A stretch of 64,000 bases of DNA from Branchiostoma floridae (Eukaryota > Chordata > Leptocardii > Amphioxiformes > Branchiostomatidae). The position numbers were made by a program, and so were the translations under genes. The notes beneath the pieces were generated by a model. The model worked only from the letters and a program-made list of their open reading frames with translations. It searched no databases and was not told the DNA's origin. The stretch lies in contig NC_049989.1 in assembly GCF_000003815.2 (NCBI RefSeq), positions 4,747,141 to 4,811,140 on the forward strand, in the 5' to 3' direction. Positions 1-13,800 of the stretch are shown here, piece after piece. Numbering within the stretch: the first letter of the stretch is position 1; every line of letters begins with the position of its first letter.

Positions 1-385
1 GCAGTGAGGTTGGAGCCCGGCCCACACATGGTCTGAATTCCTACTTCAGCACAACAATCCTGCCAACCTTGCTGACGGCACGTTCTGTGGGACCACCTTT
101 CTGTCTGCCTGTCTGTTGAGATCTATTGAGTTTTGCACGTGCTAGAGTATAAATCAGTATTGTGCTGAGGCAATGGATGTTAGCAGAGAATGACACTTAA
201 CCGATTCTAACATATTTCACCTGACACCGTACGCTGTTAGGGCGTTCTACCAAAAAACGTGATGAAATTTGAACAAAATCCAAGCTAAATCCGAGGACAA
301 GATGTTTTGAATACAGGTAATTGTCTCATTTTACAGGTGACATTTGAAATACTTCAGATGTTTTTGTTTAACATTTTTGCGATGA

Positions 386-471
386 TTTTGAATCCATCGT
401 GTGCCAACTAATACTGCACCATTAATCTGGATTAATGGTACAGTATTAGTTGGCACACGACGGATTCAAAA
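386..471. repeat. Near-perfect fold-back hairpin, 41-bp arms
   Basis: Arms 386-426 and 431-471 are reverse complements with two mismatches around a 4-base spacer (ctgg). The arms start TTTTGAATCC and contain GTGCCAACTAATACTG. This is the shape of a fold-back element or hairpin MITE. No target duplication is evident. Confidence 0.85.
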
Positions 472-1682
472 TTCCGCCAGTGGCATTAGCTACGAGTTAT
501 CAGTTATTGCCACAACTCAAGATTCCGATTTGAACACAAGACATGTGTGTATCAGGACTCCCTCTTCTTTTACGACTAGGAGGCATATAGGTGATAATCA
601 TTCTGTGTTGTGAAAACTGAATAAACGAAAAGCCTGACGCGTAATGTTTGCAGAAGAAGAAATGCCCCCACGCTACTCGAGCTGTGAACCCTAACGTCAA
701 CTTTGAGCGTTATTATTCCACCCATCCCTAATGGAGAACAGGTGCATTTGTAGACCTCCGGACTTATGAAGATTGGAAGTCGAGAGTAAAACTAACACTT
801 TTAACGCCTCCTATTCCGAACAACACCGGCCCATATGGTGTATTCCAAACGAGCAGAAAAAATTACTTTGACCCAAATACCTGCCAGAAAATTTGTTTTT
901 GTTTAGGCCAAACTTTGCCTCGGAATTTGTTCGGCAAGAGAGCATCACTATTATGATTGAGCATTCCTTCTACAGGATTGAGTTACATGTGATTTTCTGG
1001 AGAGAGAACCTCCAATATTGACGTAACAATGATATTGGTAACATTTATTCATTGTTTACTTACTGCGGAACTCTTATTTTTCACGAGAGGGTCGCAACGG
1101 CAAATCCACGTTAAATTATAGATATTAATCTGGATATGTAATTTCTGATATCATCAACTAAAGGAGCAATATCGCGAAGTCTATAAGCAAAAGTCCAAAT
1201 CGGATGGATAGCACACAGATTGTTCCCAAGATTATATCAAGTAAGGTAAGGAAGACTAGGGGTGAAACCGGAATGGTCACATCATCACTCCTTGTGATAG
1301 ACTACAGGGCCGCGGGCCAGTTTCTGTCACTAATGATCAGTTCACAGTCTTTACAGGGTTATTCGCCTTTTCTGGGTTGCGCTGACCTTTTGATGACCAA
1401 TTAGTGACAGACCCATCACATGTACACCCTGTCATTACGACGGTGCATCTGACGTCACAAATGTGACGAGAAGTAGGTGGATGCATTGTCTATTAAATCA
1501 TTGCAGTACAAAAACAGAGCAGCAAGATACACATTAACTTAATGATTAAGTGTACGTGGATCTGCTCTCTTTTAGTTTGTGGCCTGATATTTGAGTTGAG
1601 TTTGAATTCAGTTGATAATTTTCTGATCTTTCCCCCCATCACTTTCCTTACCTGTTCCTCTTCCATCCTACCCCCCTCTTTC

Positions 1683-1835
1683 TAATCTCCAAGCAGATCC
1701 TACAGTGCTACGGTGTCAAAGCTGGCCAAGGAGTATAGCTGACCAAAGGGGGTCGCATACACACTCCTAGGTCGGCTTCACTCATCTGCCAGATTTTGAT
1801 ACTATCTTATTCTACCGTAAAATCTGCTTGGAGAT
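1683..1835. mobile_element. MITE, CTCCAAGCAGA family, copy A
   Basis: The 15-bp inverted ends aatctccaagcagat (1684-1698) and its exact reverse complement (1822-1836) enclose about 150 bp of non-coding DNA. Flanks 1673-1682 and 1836-1845 match at 8 of 10 positions (both contain cctctttc), consistent with a target-site duplication. It sits 36 bp from the donor of Rho exon 3. Confidence 0.75.
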
Positions 1836-1871
1836 TTCCTCTTTCAGTCTATATCGAACCATCCCACTCAC

Positions 1872-4800
1872 CCGAACTTCCACGTTCTCGAAGCTCGCCT
1901 GTGACGACACGTCGAAACAGATGATGATGACGTCAGCATCGTTGTAGGACAGCGGTCTCAGTCGGTCGTAGTCTTCTTGACCTTGAAAATAAAACAGTAA
2001 CTCGTCACTTTACGTCACACATTACATATACAAACTGTAAATATATTACTATAGAGGGTCTAGATTATGCCCCTCCACTAGACGACGATCATTGAGCGTA
2101 CAGCGTATTTGATTTGTGTGACCCTTGATATACCGGATCTGAATATGATGCAAGATGTAGAAGTATATGATTTAAAAGATAAACATATACAAGATACAAA
2201 AATTACTTCTTTATCAATAGATTCATCATGCGATTTTTCAAATATCTCGTCGCTTAGTGGTCGCAGCCTCTAAAGGGGGTGTTAACAAGAACAAATATCT
2301 ACAATAGAAATTCATAATTACATCTGGCCCAATACATAAAGCAATGTGATATAACAATCTAATGGCACAGTAGAAAGCAGACAATAAGTGTGAACTGTGA
2401 AGAGTGTTCTTTTAGAGTGAAGTGTGGGAAGAAATTGAAAATGGACGAAAACGAGAGAGTCAGAAAACATCACCGATCACATTTTCGCCTCCCAATATCG
2501 GCTAGCAGATAATTGGGCCAGCTCTTTCACCGTTTACTATAGCTAGTGCCTTGTATGGTGAGCTTGAAGAAAGGTCTACTGTATGTAACAGTGCAACTGG
2601 AACCTTGTGTAAGGTTGTGGATAGTCTGTCTAGTCTTGGGATTACGGAGAAAGGCGCGGGAAAAATCATGGAGCAGAAACATTGGGACGTACCAACAAGG
2701 ATCACCGTGAGAGGGGAGATCAGAATGGTATAAAAAAAGTACCGTTACTTTGTTCAATTACATTGCAACAGAGTATTTTTTCTTAGGATTTTTTGTGCGT
2801 GAAGGGGGTGTTATGCTTTTCCACACGGAGATCACAATATCCACTAATCCAGGCGAATACAGCTAGGTTAATGGGGTATATATAGATGAGCTCGTATGGT
2901 CTAGTTAGTAGTTAAAGCCCTTGCAAGAAAATCGATTTGAAGAAGTGAAGTGAACAATGGACAGCTTGAATCGTCTGTAAACGAAAACATTCCATCAATG
3001 CCACACCGATTAAAGGCCTATGTGCCCCCCTCCCCACTGTAACACGGCACCGCCTACAATGGATGATAACAGCCTGCCACAACATGTCAGGATAAATGGC
3101 TGCCGATGACCTACTTTCAGAAATTTGAAGAATACATTATATGTAGAATATGCACCACACGAGGCATTCATACGACGGGAAAACAAATTTTTGAAGTAAA
3201 ACACTATACTGGGCGTATTTTACATCGAGCATGTCGTACGTCCTGTTACAATGTCTGAAATGTTGAACTCAGATGGGTTGCAAAAAGTCTAAGAATGTCG
3301 GTGTATGTGTTGGCATTTGTGCACAGCAACAAGATTTTTTTTCTGTGTCTTATGTACATAAATATTGATGTAAGGATCCAGGAGTTATATGAGCTTCTTT
3401 TGCTAAACAACGACATAAAGTTGTATCGGAAGTTTCTGACTGTATCATGAATAGACATCTAAAACGGCACGAGGGATAAAAAGGAAGGATGCTATTTGTT
3501 TATTGGGACGTTCCTATCTGTCTCCGGTGGAGTTTGTTTACTCTACGCAAGTAACAAACCCGGCCACAGGCCACATCCTCTGACGTTATTGAACTTTCGA
3601 GATTTGCCGGAAACTAAGTACTCCCCTGTCGTCTGATTATGACGTCACGGCTGTGGAGCACCAAGTTCACGTCCACTTGAGCAATGGAAAGGACGCAACA
3701 AACCTTGCGATAAAATTTTTATCTCATACCTTGGACACAAATTATCAACTATACAGTCACTGTACAACTATGTTGAAATCTGACACAGTAATCTTTAAAG
3801 TTCGAACGGTACCGAAACAAATCTTTCAAATTTCGAGGATTGCAAGTATTTCGCGGATTGTGGTGACCTGCTTTGTTGCGTTTGGCGACTTTTCAAACTT
3901 AATTTCAAGCAAGCCTGAGTTATGAGACCACCATCTCTGACTGTGGATAGACCAAACTATCCGGTCCCCCACTCTGCGGGCACGTTGACAGGTCCTGACG
4001 CGAGTGTTATATCTCGGCCCTGTAATGTGCCTTGCCCCCATGCCTAAGTTTAGGCTCGAGAACACTCTAAAGTTTGCCCTGTTGTGATGGTGCCGATTGA
4101 CGGGCTCTCGAGCGAGGCCGACCGTGAGTTCGGGCATTCCTGCCGGCTTGTCTGTCAATATGCAAGATGGCGAATGCAATATGCAAGCAATCCTCTTTAA
4201 TGTCAGCAAAAACGTGACAATAATATTTGACATCAACCAATGCTGAAGTCTTGTTTGAAGAATCATAAATAAAGGAAATTGTCATATTGTTTTCTTTAGC
4301 TTACTACGACATGTCGTGGCTCACTAATCAGACGTTTTCTCCAAATTGTCCTGTTGATGTTTGTTTTGTTTGTTTACCTGCCTGCTTGTTTGTTTGTTTG
4401 TTGAGCTCTTGTGGCGTCATGACAATCATAATTTGAATCCCCGGGCAACCACATTGACGGGTAATTGGATTCAAAAGTGGCACCTTCGTGTGCTTTATTG
4501 GACGGCAATGCCAGAGAGTACAGCTCCATGTCCCCCGCGTGGCTAGTATCCATGCGTCACCACGATCCAAGGATCTCTTTCCAACTGATTTATGCGGCTA
4601 TTGTTTGTTGGAGAGAAGCCGCTGACAGTTGTGATATTTCACCTTTCTGAACTTTCCTCTTCACCGAGCCTTCCTTCCTCGGGGCTGTTTTGACTCCCTT
4701 TGTTCTATACAGACAACACAGGTATGGCCTGGATACGGCCTTCTTGTGACGTCAGGATGTAAACATCCCCAGGTGACATTTTACGACAGGTATTCAGACT

Positions 4801-7800
4801 TAATACTGACGTAAATAGTCCCCTAAATCTATCATTATCATTGAAATACTTCCTATTATTGCTATAATTTGAATAGGTCACCGAAGTCATAAAAACGTTC
4901 TATGGGTTTCTGTCATCATTTTACTTTCAATTGTTTGGGTGTCCTGAGGACAATGACATCCGACGATGAAATGTTCTTGCAATGAAATACTAGGTTGGAA
5001 TGCAGTCAATATACTGTAGCATTTTTTCCTATAGATAGTGTGCTGATATGGGTATATCGTCTGCCATCTGCACATTCGTGAATCCACCTCAAAGATAGCG
5101 GGGGTTAGATTTGGTCAACCAACCATACATGGACGTGGACATCGCAGGGATGGGGGCAAAGTTATCTCAGTATTGTTAAATCTTTCTCGCACGCATGTAA
5201 TAACTTTTAGAGTGATGAAAAGACTGTCAAGACGTTCTGTGCGTGTCATCTGTAAGAGAGCCAAGGAGCTCAACTTGAAGATCCTTGAAGTAACTAAACC
5301 CGGAGACGCCTCAAACCAGATGTGAGAATTCCTCAGATTACCGGGGGGATATTGGCGGTAATATCGTCTGTCGTCACGCCTTGATACTCTGTCACGCGAG
5401 AAAATACGAGAGCCATCCTGACACCTGTTAGAGGACACACTACTCCGAGCTATGTGCCAAACTATACTCAGGACGCGGCATTCCAGTCTTCTGCTATTTC
5501 AAATATCACATGACGAAGTTAAGATTGAGACGATATATTTTTTTTACAAAAAGCTGTCAGTGCTCAAGTCATACTTTTAAATATCAAAACCTCTCGAAGT
5601 TCTACAAGTACATTATCCAAGGGAATGTACAGGTTAATTAATACATCTCACAGTGTTATATCTAGAGGGAGTAGAGGGTAAAATATGGACACGTGTTCAG
5701 TTGACAGTTGTGATCTGTGAGAGCCTGACATCTAGGATTAGTGGTGGATCTTGGTTACGCGCCAATGTCTGTTTCCTCAAGGTGGTTGAGTAGAACCTCC
5801 TTGGCTACTCGTTACGAAATCGTCACACTTAGTGCTAAATCCTTTTCAACATGCTGGCTACAAATGCCCTTATTCGGTATCCACACTGCATTGATACATG
5901 CTCATGAACCTGTAGACTCGTGTAGACGTTAATCAAATAGTTGGCTAGGTTTACAGCTGAAAACGTTAGGCAAATAATCGGCTATGTTTACAGACGAAAC
6001 GACTTGACGTCATTGAAATCAAGACGTCTTGCGGAAGGAGGGAGTGTGTCTGGAGGAGTGACAACCTTCAGCACCGTCTGGGACGTGACTTAAAGAACCT
6101 CCCAGGAATTCTTCACCTTTATACCACCCGGCTTGTGGAAGAAAGGGGGGCGGTTTTCTAAACGCAATGGCAAAACTGGCCCTGAATAAGAAAAGGAGAT
6201 GCCGTAACCATGCTAGCGTTACAACTATGATATGTAAAATAAAGGTTATGTTCCGTCTTGTGCAAGTAAAAGCTTATCAAACCTAAACGACATGCTATTT
6301 ATCATCTACATCGATCATCCTCCCAAAGTTCGTTCAGTAGGTCCTTACCAAATCCATATTTATCATTTATGATTGAGACACCCATTGCTTAACATGCTTG
6401 ACCTAGATATGCCAAGGAAATCGTTAGAAAATCGGCAATCCGACGCCAATTGGCCAATCGTTTATGGACATTTTTATCGACCATTCAACGGTGAATTATA
6501 GATGATTTAATTCCTACTTCTGTCTCCGTTCGTCAAGGAAATAGGACAAGCTGAATGGGAATATGGAACAGCACTCCACGTAGTGTTGGACTCATCAATA
6601 TATCGATCTGTTTATCAGTAAAAAGGATGGGCGTGAGCAGTGGTGTTTTATCTGTAAGCCACGTATGGACAGCTCTCCAAGCAGAGGTTGGTAGGGAAAA
6701 TTGTGACCTTCTTCTCGTAGTCATATGACCCGTTGTCTTTCCGCCGGCCCCACTAATGACGGTAAAGTAATGGGTCATATTCGAAGGTTACAATTTTCTC
6801 CACCGACCTCTGCTTGGAGACTACCCATGGACGTAGCGTCACCGGAAACCATCTAATACCCCCACAATCGGTACGTCATCCATAGACTATCCCCTTTCTC
6901 TACGGTCACGCTCTGCGGTGAGACTCAATACAAGCTACTGTGAGTACCGTAACGGTGGCTTTGAAGTCTTCACCTGATACTTAAAATTTTCACTGACACA
7001 GACATAAATACTGCTCACACACAAAGCTGGCCCTTGTTCCCAACAACTGCTGGTTTGTTTCTTTTCTTTCAGTCGTGATCTCCTCACACCCGGTGTGAAA
7101 AATTCACCTCTGATGTCTCCGCTAGAGCTTTACTGCCAATGGAAATGTTCCCATGCATCCGATATCGGCGAAGTCTTACAATAACAAAGGCATGTGAGAG
7201 GTAACAAATGCAGTGTGGGAATGGCCTGTAGAATGTGCGAACCTTGAAAAGGCCCACTTTAGATCAGAAGTCTTCCCTCAACGGGAAGAGAAGGATTCGA
7301 CATGAAAGCCGTTATGATCTCCTGCTCTGCATTTGATCAAACTTGAAAGATGACGTCCTCTTTGATAGCATATACAGGTACTCATCGCGCATTCTCAGTC
7401 AACGGCAGGTGCAACTTTGAACAATTGATCAGCGAGAATTGATGCTATGAACCGTAGCAAACGTAATTGCACAGGGATTTTTATCATAACCACATTTATA
7501 CAAAAACTCTACAATTGAAGCTCAAATATTCAGTCTTCCCCTAAGAGACGTGATCTGTGGAGGATCTAACACCATGACAAGAGGTCAGCACCTGTCTACA
7601 TGCCGTCCTAGATACCCCTGGTGTTCTGCCAAGTTCTTCATCCGGTTAAGACGACAGGTCTCACGTCTTGGGCGTGTCAATCAGTAGCCTTGTGCTAGAC
7701 TTATCGCCTTTCTATGCTCCATAAGCCATCGTCTAAGCAACTTTCCCTTGAGGTTGGAAGGAAGATAATGGATTGTTGCTTTTTCGGGGGCACAAAATAG

Positions 7801-10800
7801 ACCGTACACAGCTTGAAACTTGTTACTCTGGGAGTCTGGAGTTAACTGACAGTTCGTTATGTTGAACGTGACCAAAACGAGCCAGCATTTCGTAAAATGT
7901 CACAGGCGTGCAAGTACCATTTTTGAAATCGCGGCACAGTTTGAACCAAGACCGTATGTACTGCATCGTGCACTTTTAATTATTGCATCAGCACAAAGAT
8001 ATTGTTTGGTCCCAAACTCCCATTTTTCAGAGGGAGGAGAGGTTCTGTCATTGACGGAAGGATGAACATGATAAATGGACGTTTTGGTTTGTCAGCACGT
8101 GCATGATGACAGGCGACAGACATCGTTTACGGTAACAATGACGTAAACCCTATGGCCCTAGTGGCGGCATGAAGAGTTTGTTGCGGTTGATTGGCGGCCA
8201 CCTTGACAATGTGCCACCTGTGCTGATGGTCAAAGACGACCTATAAGCTGCCAGGTGTGAGATTACTTTACAAGGTGCTGTATATTTTTCATTGGGGCAC
8301 GCAAGGTTTTAAACCACACAGAAAGGCTTGAAGATTACCTCAATACAGGACTTCTCTATATCGTTACAGTTTCTACACAAGTTACTCAAGCAGTCTATCT
8401 ACTTGCTTGAGTAAGTTTTGTATTGTGTATCTTATTACCTGGACGTGTAACCCTCATTAACGTTATACAGTTTTAGTTTCCCAAAACAGTATGAGCGAAG
8501 GTGTACACGGATTCTTTGAATGCATGTGAAACGTTTGCAAATGCATCCCGACAGGCGACAAAACAGCCTTAGCCCCCACTCGGGACGGTGCACACGTTAA
8601 TTACCCGGGAAGTCCTCCCTTTGTGCCGGCCCGACTCTTACAGACGCTCCAGTCACCCCCGTAGAACGGCGATGAAAGCAGGACTTCGGGCCTGACCTGG
8701 ACCGGTGATACCCGGTTTCCGATGCCGCTTAGAAAAGTGTTGTGTTTAGACGTGACGCTAAATTCTTTTCTGAGAAGATCATTGTTTAACAGTGGCCCTT
8801 TCGGACCTTTAAGTCTTAAAAGGCAGGGTTGTTCTCTGCAGGGATTGACTAGTTTATATCAAAACCATTCTTAGTCTGCATCACTCAAAGTTCTTTCAAC
8901 TGTAGGCAGCGGGAGGAAGGTTGAAAGCGAAAACAAACAAAAAACTTTTTTTTCGCCAACCTCCCTTGACTAAAACTACTCAGATACCAAAAAGAGGAAA
9001 ACTGTCTATAATGGTTAGAGAGTAATATACTTCCCTCTGATATTCTGTTCCGATATTCTACATTGTTTGCACCAGATAGTAGTACATTGCCGTCGGTNNN
9101 NNNNNNNNNNNNNNNNNNNNNNNNNNNNNNNNNNNNNNNNNNNNNNNNNNNNNNNNNNNNNNNNNNNNNNNNNNNNNNNNNNNNNNNNNNNNNNNNNATC
9201 CAGCCTCTACCAGGCTCCATATGTCGCCAGAAAAATAGTAGACATTGGCTCAATAAGACGGCCAAATAAGACAGAAAACACACCAGAGGGTTTTGATGGC
9301 CGAGGAGTACAGTTTGCGGCCAAATAATCCTAGGCTCCTACTAGGCTTTTATTACTAACTTGGCCCTAATACTATTTGGCCAAGCGGGACTCTTGTAGAG
9401 ACTAGGTAACTCGACCTCTTTCATAACCAAGGGGTAACCTAGACCCGTCTTCACAGAGATTTAGCGAGTAACTATTTTTGTCCTGAGCAAAGAGGCAGAG
9501 TTGTTGTACACCGGCCGATCGTGTTGCGCAAATGGAGGGGGTGCATGTTTGCGCTGTACCGCACAGGTGCCGCCATGGTACACATGTGACCCGTATCACC
9601 ACAGGAATCCTCACCGCAATTATGGCGGGAAAATATCCTCATGTACCGCCCACATAAAATATTTCGGGCCTTTCTTGTAGAAATTCTCCTGTTGTACAGG
9701 TGTGTTTAGAATAACCGCAAGACTGCCATCATTAAAAATGGTTCACACTAGGTCATTTTGAAGTAATTTGCAATGTGCAATAGTGAACTAATTATATGCA
9801 TCTTCATCTTCATTCACTTGATCCAAAGTTTTTGACACGTTCCGAATTCCTGAATCAATGACTTAGGGAGTGGGTCTGCTTTACATTGACGATCCAATGG
9901 ATGACGACAATATCATACCAAGGAGGCTCCTGATAAATTCAGAGACATAAAGTCTAATCGGGGCGTCTATCTGACCTTTGACCCTGAATCCGATTACCCG
10001 TTTCGCGTCGCTAAATGTTCGTCATATTACAGCTTAAATTCCTTTTAAAGGGTTAAGATACTAAAGCGATGTGGCATGCATAGGAGTGAGTGTATGCTGA
10101 AGGAAAACAATAAAATGTGTATGTTGTGTACAACACATGACAGAGAATGCAACAGCGTTAATGAAAACAAAAGTATCAAGTCCGATGATTATGAGCAAGT
10201 CGTCTTATCATGGGTACTTTGTAAGGATACAGGAACAGGATGCGCGTGTGCGCAACAAAATCGGAAGATCGTAAGCAAAGGAGCATCTATATCATTCCAA
10301 GAGATAGCGACGGAAAGTACAGAGTATACAAGAGTGTCTTAGACTCTTAGTCATGTTCAAGGGTGGGCAAGTCACCAGGAAAGAGATAAGATTAGAAATT
10401 GATGATGACGAAATACGTCATTTCCCCAGTGATGGAGTTTCCCCTGAAACCCTAGTATAATCTGTGTGTCCTTACCTGCTGTGTCCCAGAGGTTGAGTTC
10501 CACTAGTTTGGAGCCCAGGTCCACTCTGGTTTTGTAGTTATCAAACACTGTGGGTACGTAGACCTGGGGAGCAAACACGCATATGTTTAGTGAACAGCAT
10601 GTTTCAAAGTAAGAACATGTGTGCACACAATAGTTCGCGATAGTTTTCATTGCTATATTGATATCTGTATCTGTATAGCCGGTATAACCGCCCTTCGGCG
10701 TAACACACCAGCTTGATAGAATTAAATAATAGAATAAAACGGTTTAACATATTTGGAAGAAGTAAGGATTATCCCCTTTCACCGACGATGCAGTTTAAAT

Positions 10801-13800
10801 TTGACCCAGACGAACTTTACTAATCGTGTAAGCCGTTCTTCCATATTGTTTTGACAAGGTTACGGGGAGGTCACAACAACAAACCCTGCACGCATGATAC
10901 ATTCATACATGTCCAACAAAACATTCAACTCCACACAATAAAGCTCCCAGCCCAAATTTGCCATTCTTGGTTCTAATACCAAGCGATGCATATCTATCAG
11001 CCTTGATTATCCTCACGTCGTACAGATCTGATTTCGTGTCATTGTACGGAGAGCTTTCCTACTGGTTGTTGTACAATAGAACCTGAGTCCTGTAGCGTGC
11101 GGAGACTAGCATGGCAAATCCTATCAATCTAATGGGTAGTTGGAACCAGGGCAGGGGGTAGCAGTATTCCATAAAGTCCTGTTAGGGAATAATGATAGCT
11201 TAGTGTGGGAAGTTTTCCTGTCCCTCTACCATCGCGAAATGTAGACCAGACTAACGGCAGATACGCCAAAAAGCAGTTACTCGAGCAGCTGGAAACGGCA
11301 GATGTAAATAAATCGTATTTCACAAATGTGTAGCCAATTATCTGTATGGTTATTTTTGCTATGATTTTTTAGCATCGTATATTTACGAAATGCCATTTTG
11401 AATAGGTTGTTAGGATTTTCTGTTCGTGGTCTTCGTGGTTACGGGTTGGTGCTAAGACTAGGACCTTTACTGAGTAGCCTCCTTTCGAACCGCTGCTTGT
11501 TTTCTGTGAGATCATGAAGCTTGCACCCTGTGAGCGCTTTAACTTGTATTTATACAAGAGTGTTAATTAACGACGCATATTAATTGTTCCAAAATCACAT
11601 TGGGTTCACAAGTATCTCACATCGATGTTATTTTAGAGTAAATCAAATAAAGTAACCACCCACCCACTTGTCTTTGGGAACAAGACCCAGATCTAATCAC
11701 GTGATGACAACAAAGACCCTCTTTTGTTCACCTTTAAACACTGAAGTGTCCCAAACATAACATCGCCATACTAGCGTACCAAATTAACGATGGTAATCCT
11801 TGACAAACAAACGGCCATTTCGCGTCTCCTTGTTAATTGTTATCCGTGATGCTTTTCAACACCTTTCCGTTATTGTGTAACAAAAAGGTCGTATGACAGT
11901 TTTAGGTGGTTAATGACAGACAAACAGGTACAGCATCTGATTTACATAATCCAGTAACTATACCGAAAATGTGTAAAAATAAACAGGAGCTTACAGTCGC
12001 CTGTGTACAATGAAATTCGGCCCGTACCGACATTCCAACCTGGGATGCTTCTGGGTGTTTATTTATCCAAATAAACTGCAGGGAATCCGATAGCGTAAAA
12101 ACAAGCAGTTCGTGCAAATCTGAGAGACTTTCGTCCTGTAAAAGTTTATGTAGCAACTCATTTGGGCGACAGCAAACGCCGTACTTGAGTATTAAGCAAC
12201 GTAACGATTGAACATATTTCTTGGGACCATGACGCACCTTTTACTTCCTTTTGAACGTCGGTGTGTACGTGCGTAGTTGTTGTGATTTATCCATCTATCT
12301 TGAAAGGAATTAATTATAATGGCTACGTGTACGCCACCAGACACCGAAATCACAAGGCTGATTCCAAATAAACGATTAAGATAAGGATGGGGAAAGACGC
12401 ATCCAGCTGGAATTCTGTTTTAATCTGAACAAATCAGAATTACGCACAGTAGATAGCCAAGGACAGTAGATCTAAGATTACGTCATTGCCATTGGCTAGA
12501 TAAGAACTTCAAGCGCCTCAAAGCTGCAAGTAGACGAAATACATTGGCATAACACAATAAGATACGAGCCATACTTTTACAATTGTTTTGTGAGCGTGTC
12601 CTGTATAAAATTATTTATGCACGAATTTAAACTCTGTCCGCTTGCTACTTATCGTGGTCAAATAAAAGTTTGTTGCTTTGACCTCCTGCAAGTCCTTGCA
12701 TTTTATGGGGAAGGGGTTTTAGAAGCCAGGTTGGCCTTTCCAGTTGCCGTCGTAAAATTGCAGAAGTGAAAACACACCTCTTATTATGTTATTCTTTCCC
12801 TATGAGGTAATGCAGCAATGCACTTATGTTTTGTTCCAGTCCAATGACATGACTCGTTCAGAAAATATGTATCCCATCATCTGTAACATACTTTTGTTGT
12901 TGCAAAGTGCACCATTAAAGAAAAAGAACGACCCGTGAGTCATGTGGGCTCTTGAAGCGCCGTCAGTAGCCAGGCCTCTGACCTTCTCCTTTCACTTACA
13001 CCGTCTCAGGTGACAAGCAACCCACTTCTCAGACATGATTCACCTTATACATGGTTAGGTGGAGTAAGTTACTAGTATATCGGGGAAGAATTGCCGTAGC
13101 GTTTGCAAGCATAGTTTTCTGGCAAGTGCAGGAAATTGCACAATCGCTATTGTGGCATCTTCTATCAAATATTTGCTATAGTTCTTAGAGTCGTTCAATG
13201 GTGAAATTGTTTCATGCGAATAAACTAGACTATGTACTCCGACAGCGAGAACCTCTACCATGGTAGTATAGTTTCACCTGTACGATTGACATTCTTGTGA
13301 CAGTGCGATTTCGGGGTTTTCTAGAATGTATTCAGCGAAACTAAAACAGACAGAACATGGCAGGCTGAGGTCAAGGTTCCCATCTTTGCTGTCAATCTTA
13401 ATTAGCTGAGTTTCTAATCTTCGATTCCATTTTCCTCGCGATAATACAGTACAGTCCAACAAACATCCAAAAGGAAATTTGAAGAAGGAAAGGGACTTTG
13501 ATTCTACGTTTTACGGTGTTCTTGTGTGGAATACAACGCCTGTCTGTCCCCAGTCCAGTTCGGAATGCAGCTGGTTAATTTGCCGTCACCAAATTACACT
13601 GTGTCTCACCGCGGGACCAGACCCCTTCGAGGGGACGGCTTTACCGGCCAGCACAACCGCAACAGCTTCCGTCTTTGTCTCGCTTTTTAGTGGCAGAAAC
13701 GAAAGATGTTTTCCACGTTTGCGTGGGGCTAACTATCTAGGCAACTGCACAATGGAACCCAGAAATATATTCGTCACAGGGCATATCAGGGGGTGACGGT

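Larger units (their letters stand above)
1..1871. other. Intron 3 of the Rho gene (partial), repeats only
   Basis: No sequence resembling the missing RhoF-like exons (WxPEV, GCKTDL or CAAX regions) is seen in either strand here. The stretch holds a long near-perfect hairpin at 386-471 and a MITE at 1683-1835. Confidence 0.6.
1982..10475. other. Intron 2 of the Rho gene, about 8.5 kb, no supported gene
   Basis: Between coding exons 2 and 3. Short open frames occur on both strands but show no family motif or splice-supported structure. The interval contains a TTTG microsatellite, a MITE at 6671-6822, a small hairpin at 8382-8414 and an N gap at 9098-9197. Confidence 0.6.

Noticed and set aside
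3826-4266. 146-codon minus-strand open frame
   Set aside because: No recognisable domain or splice context, and composition typical of unselected DNA; not called without homology evidence.
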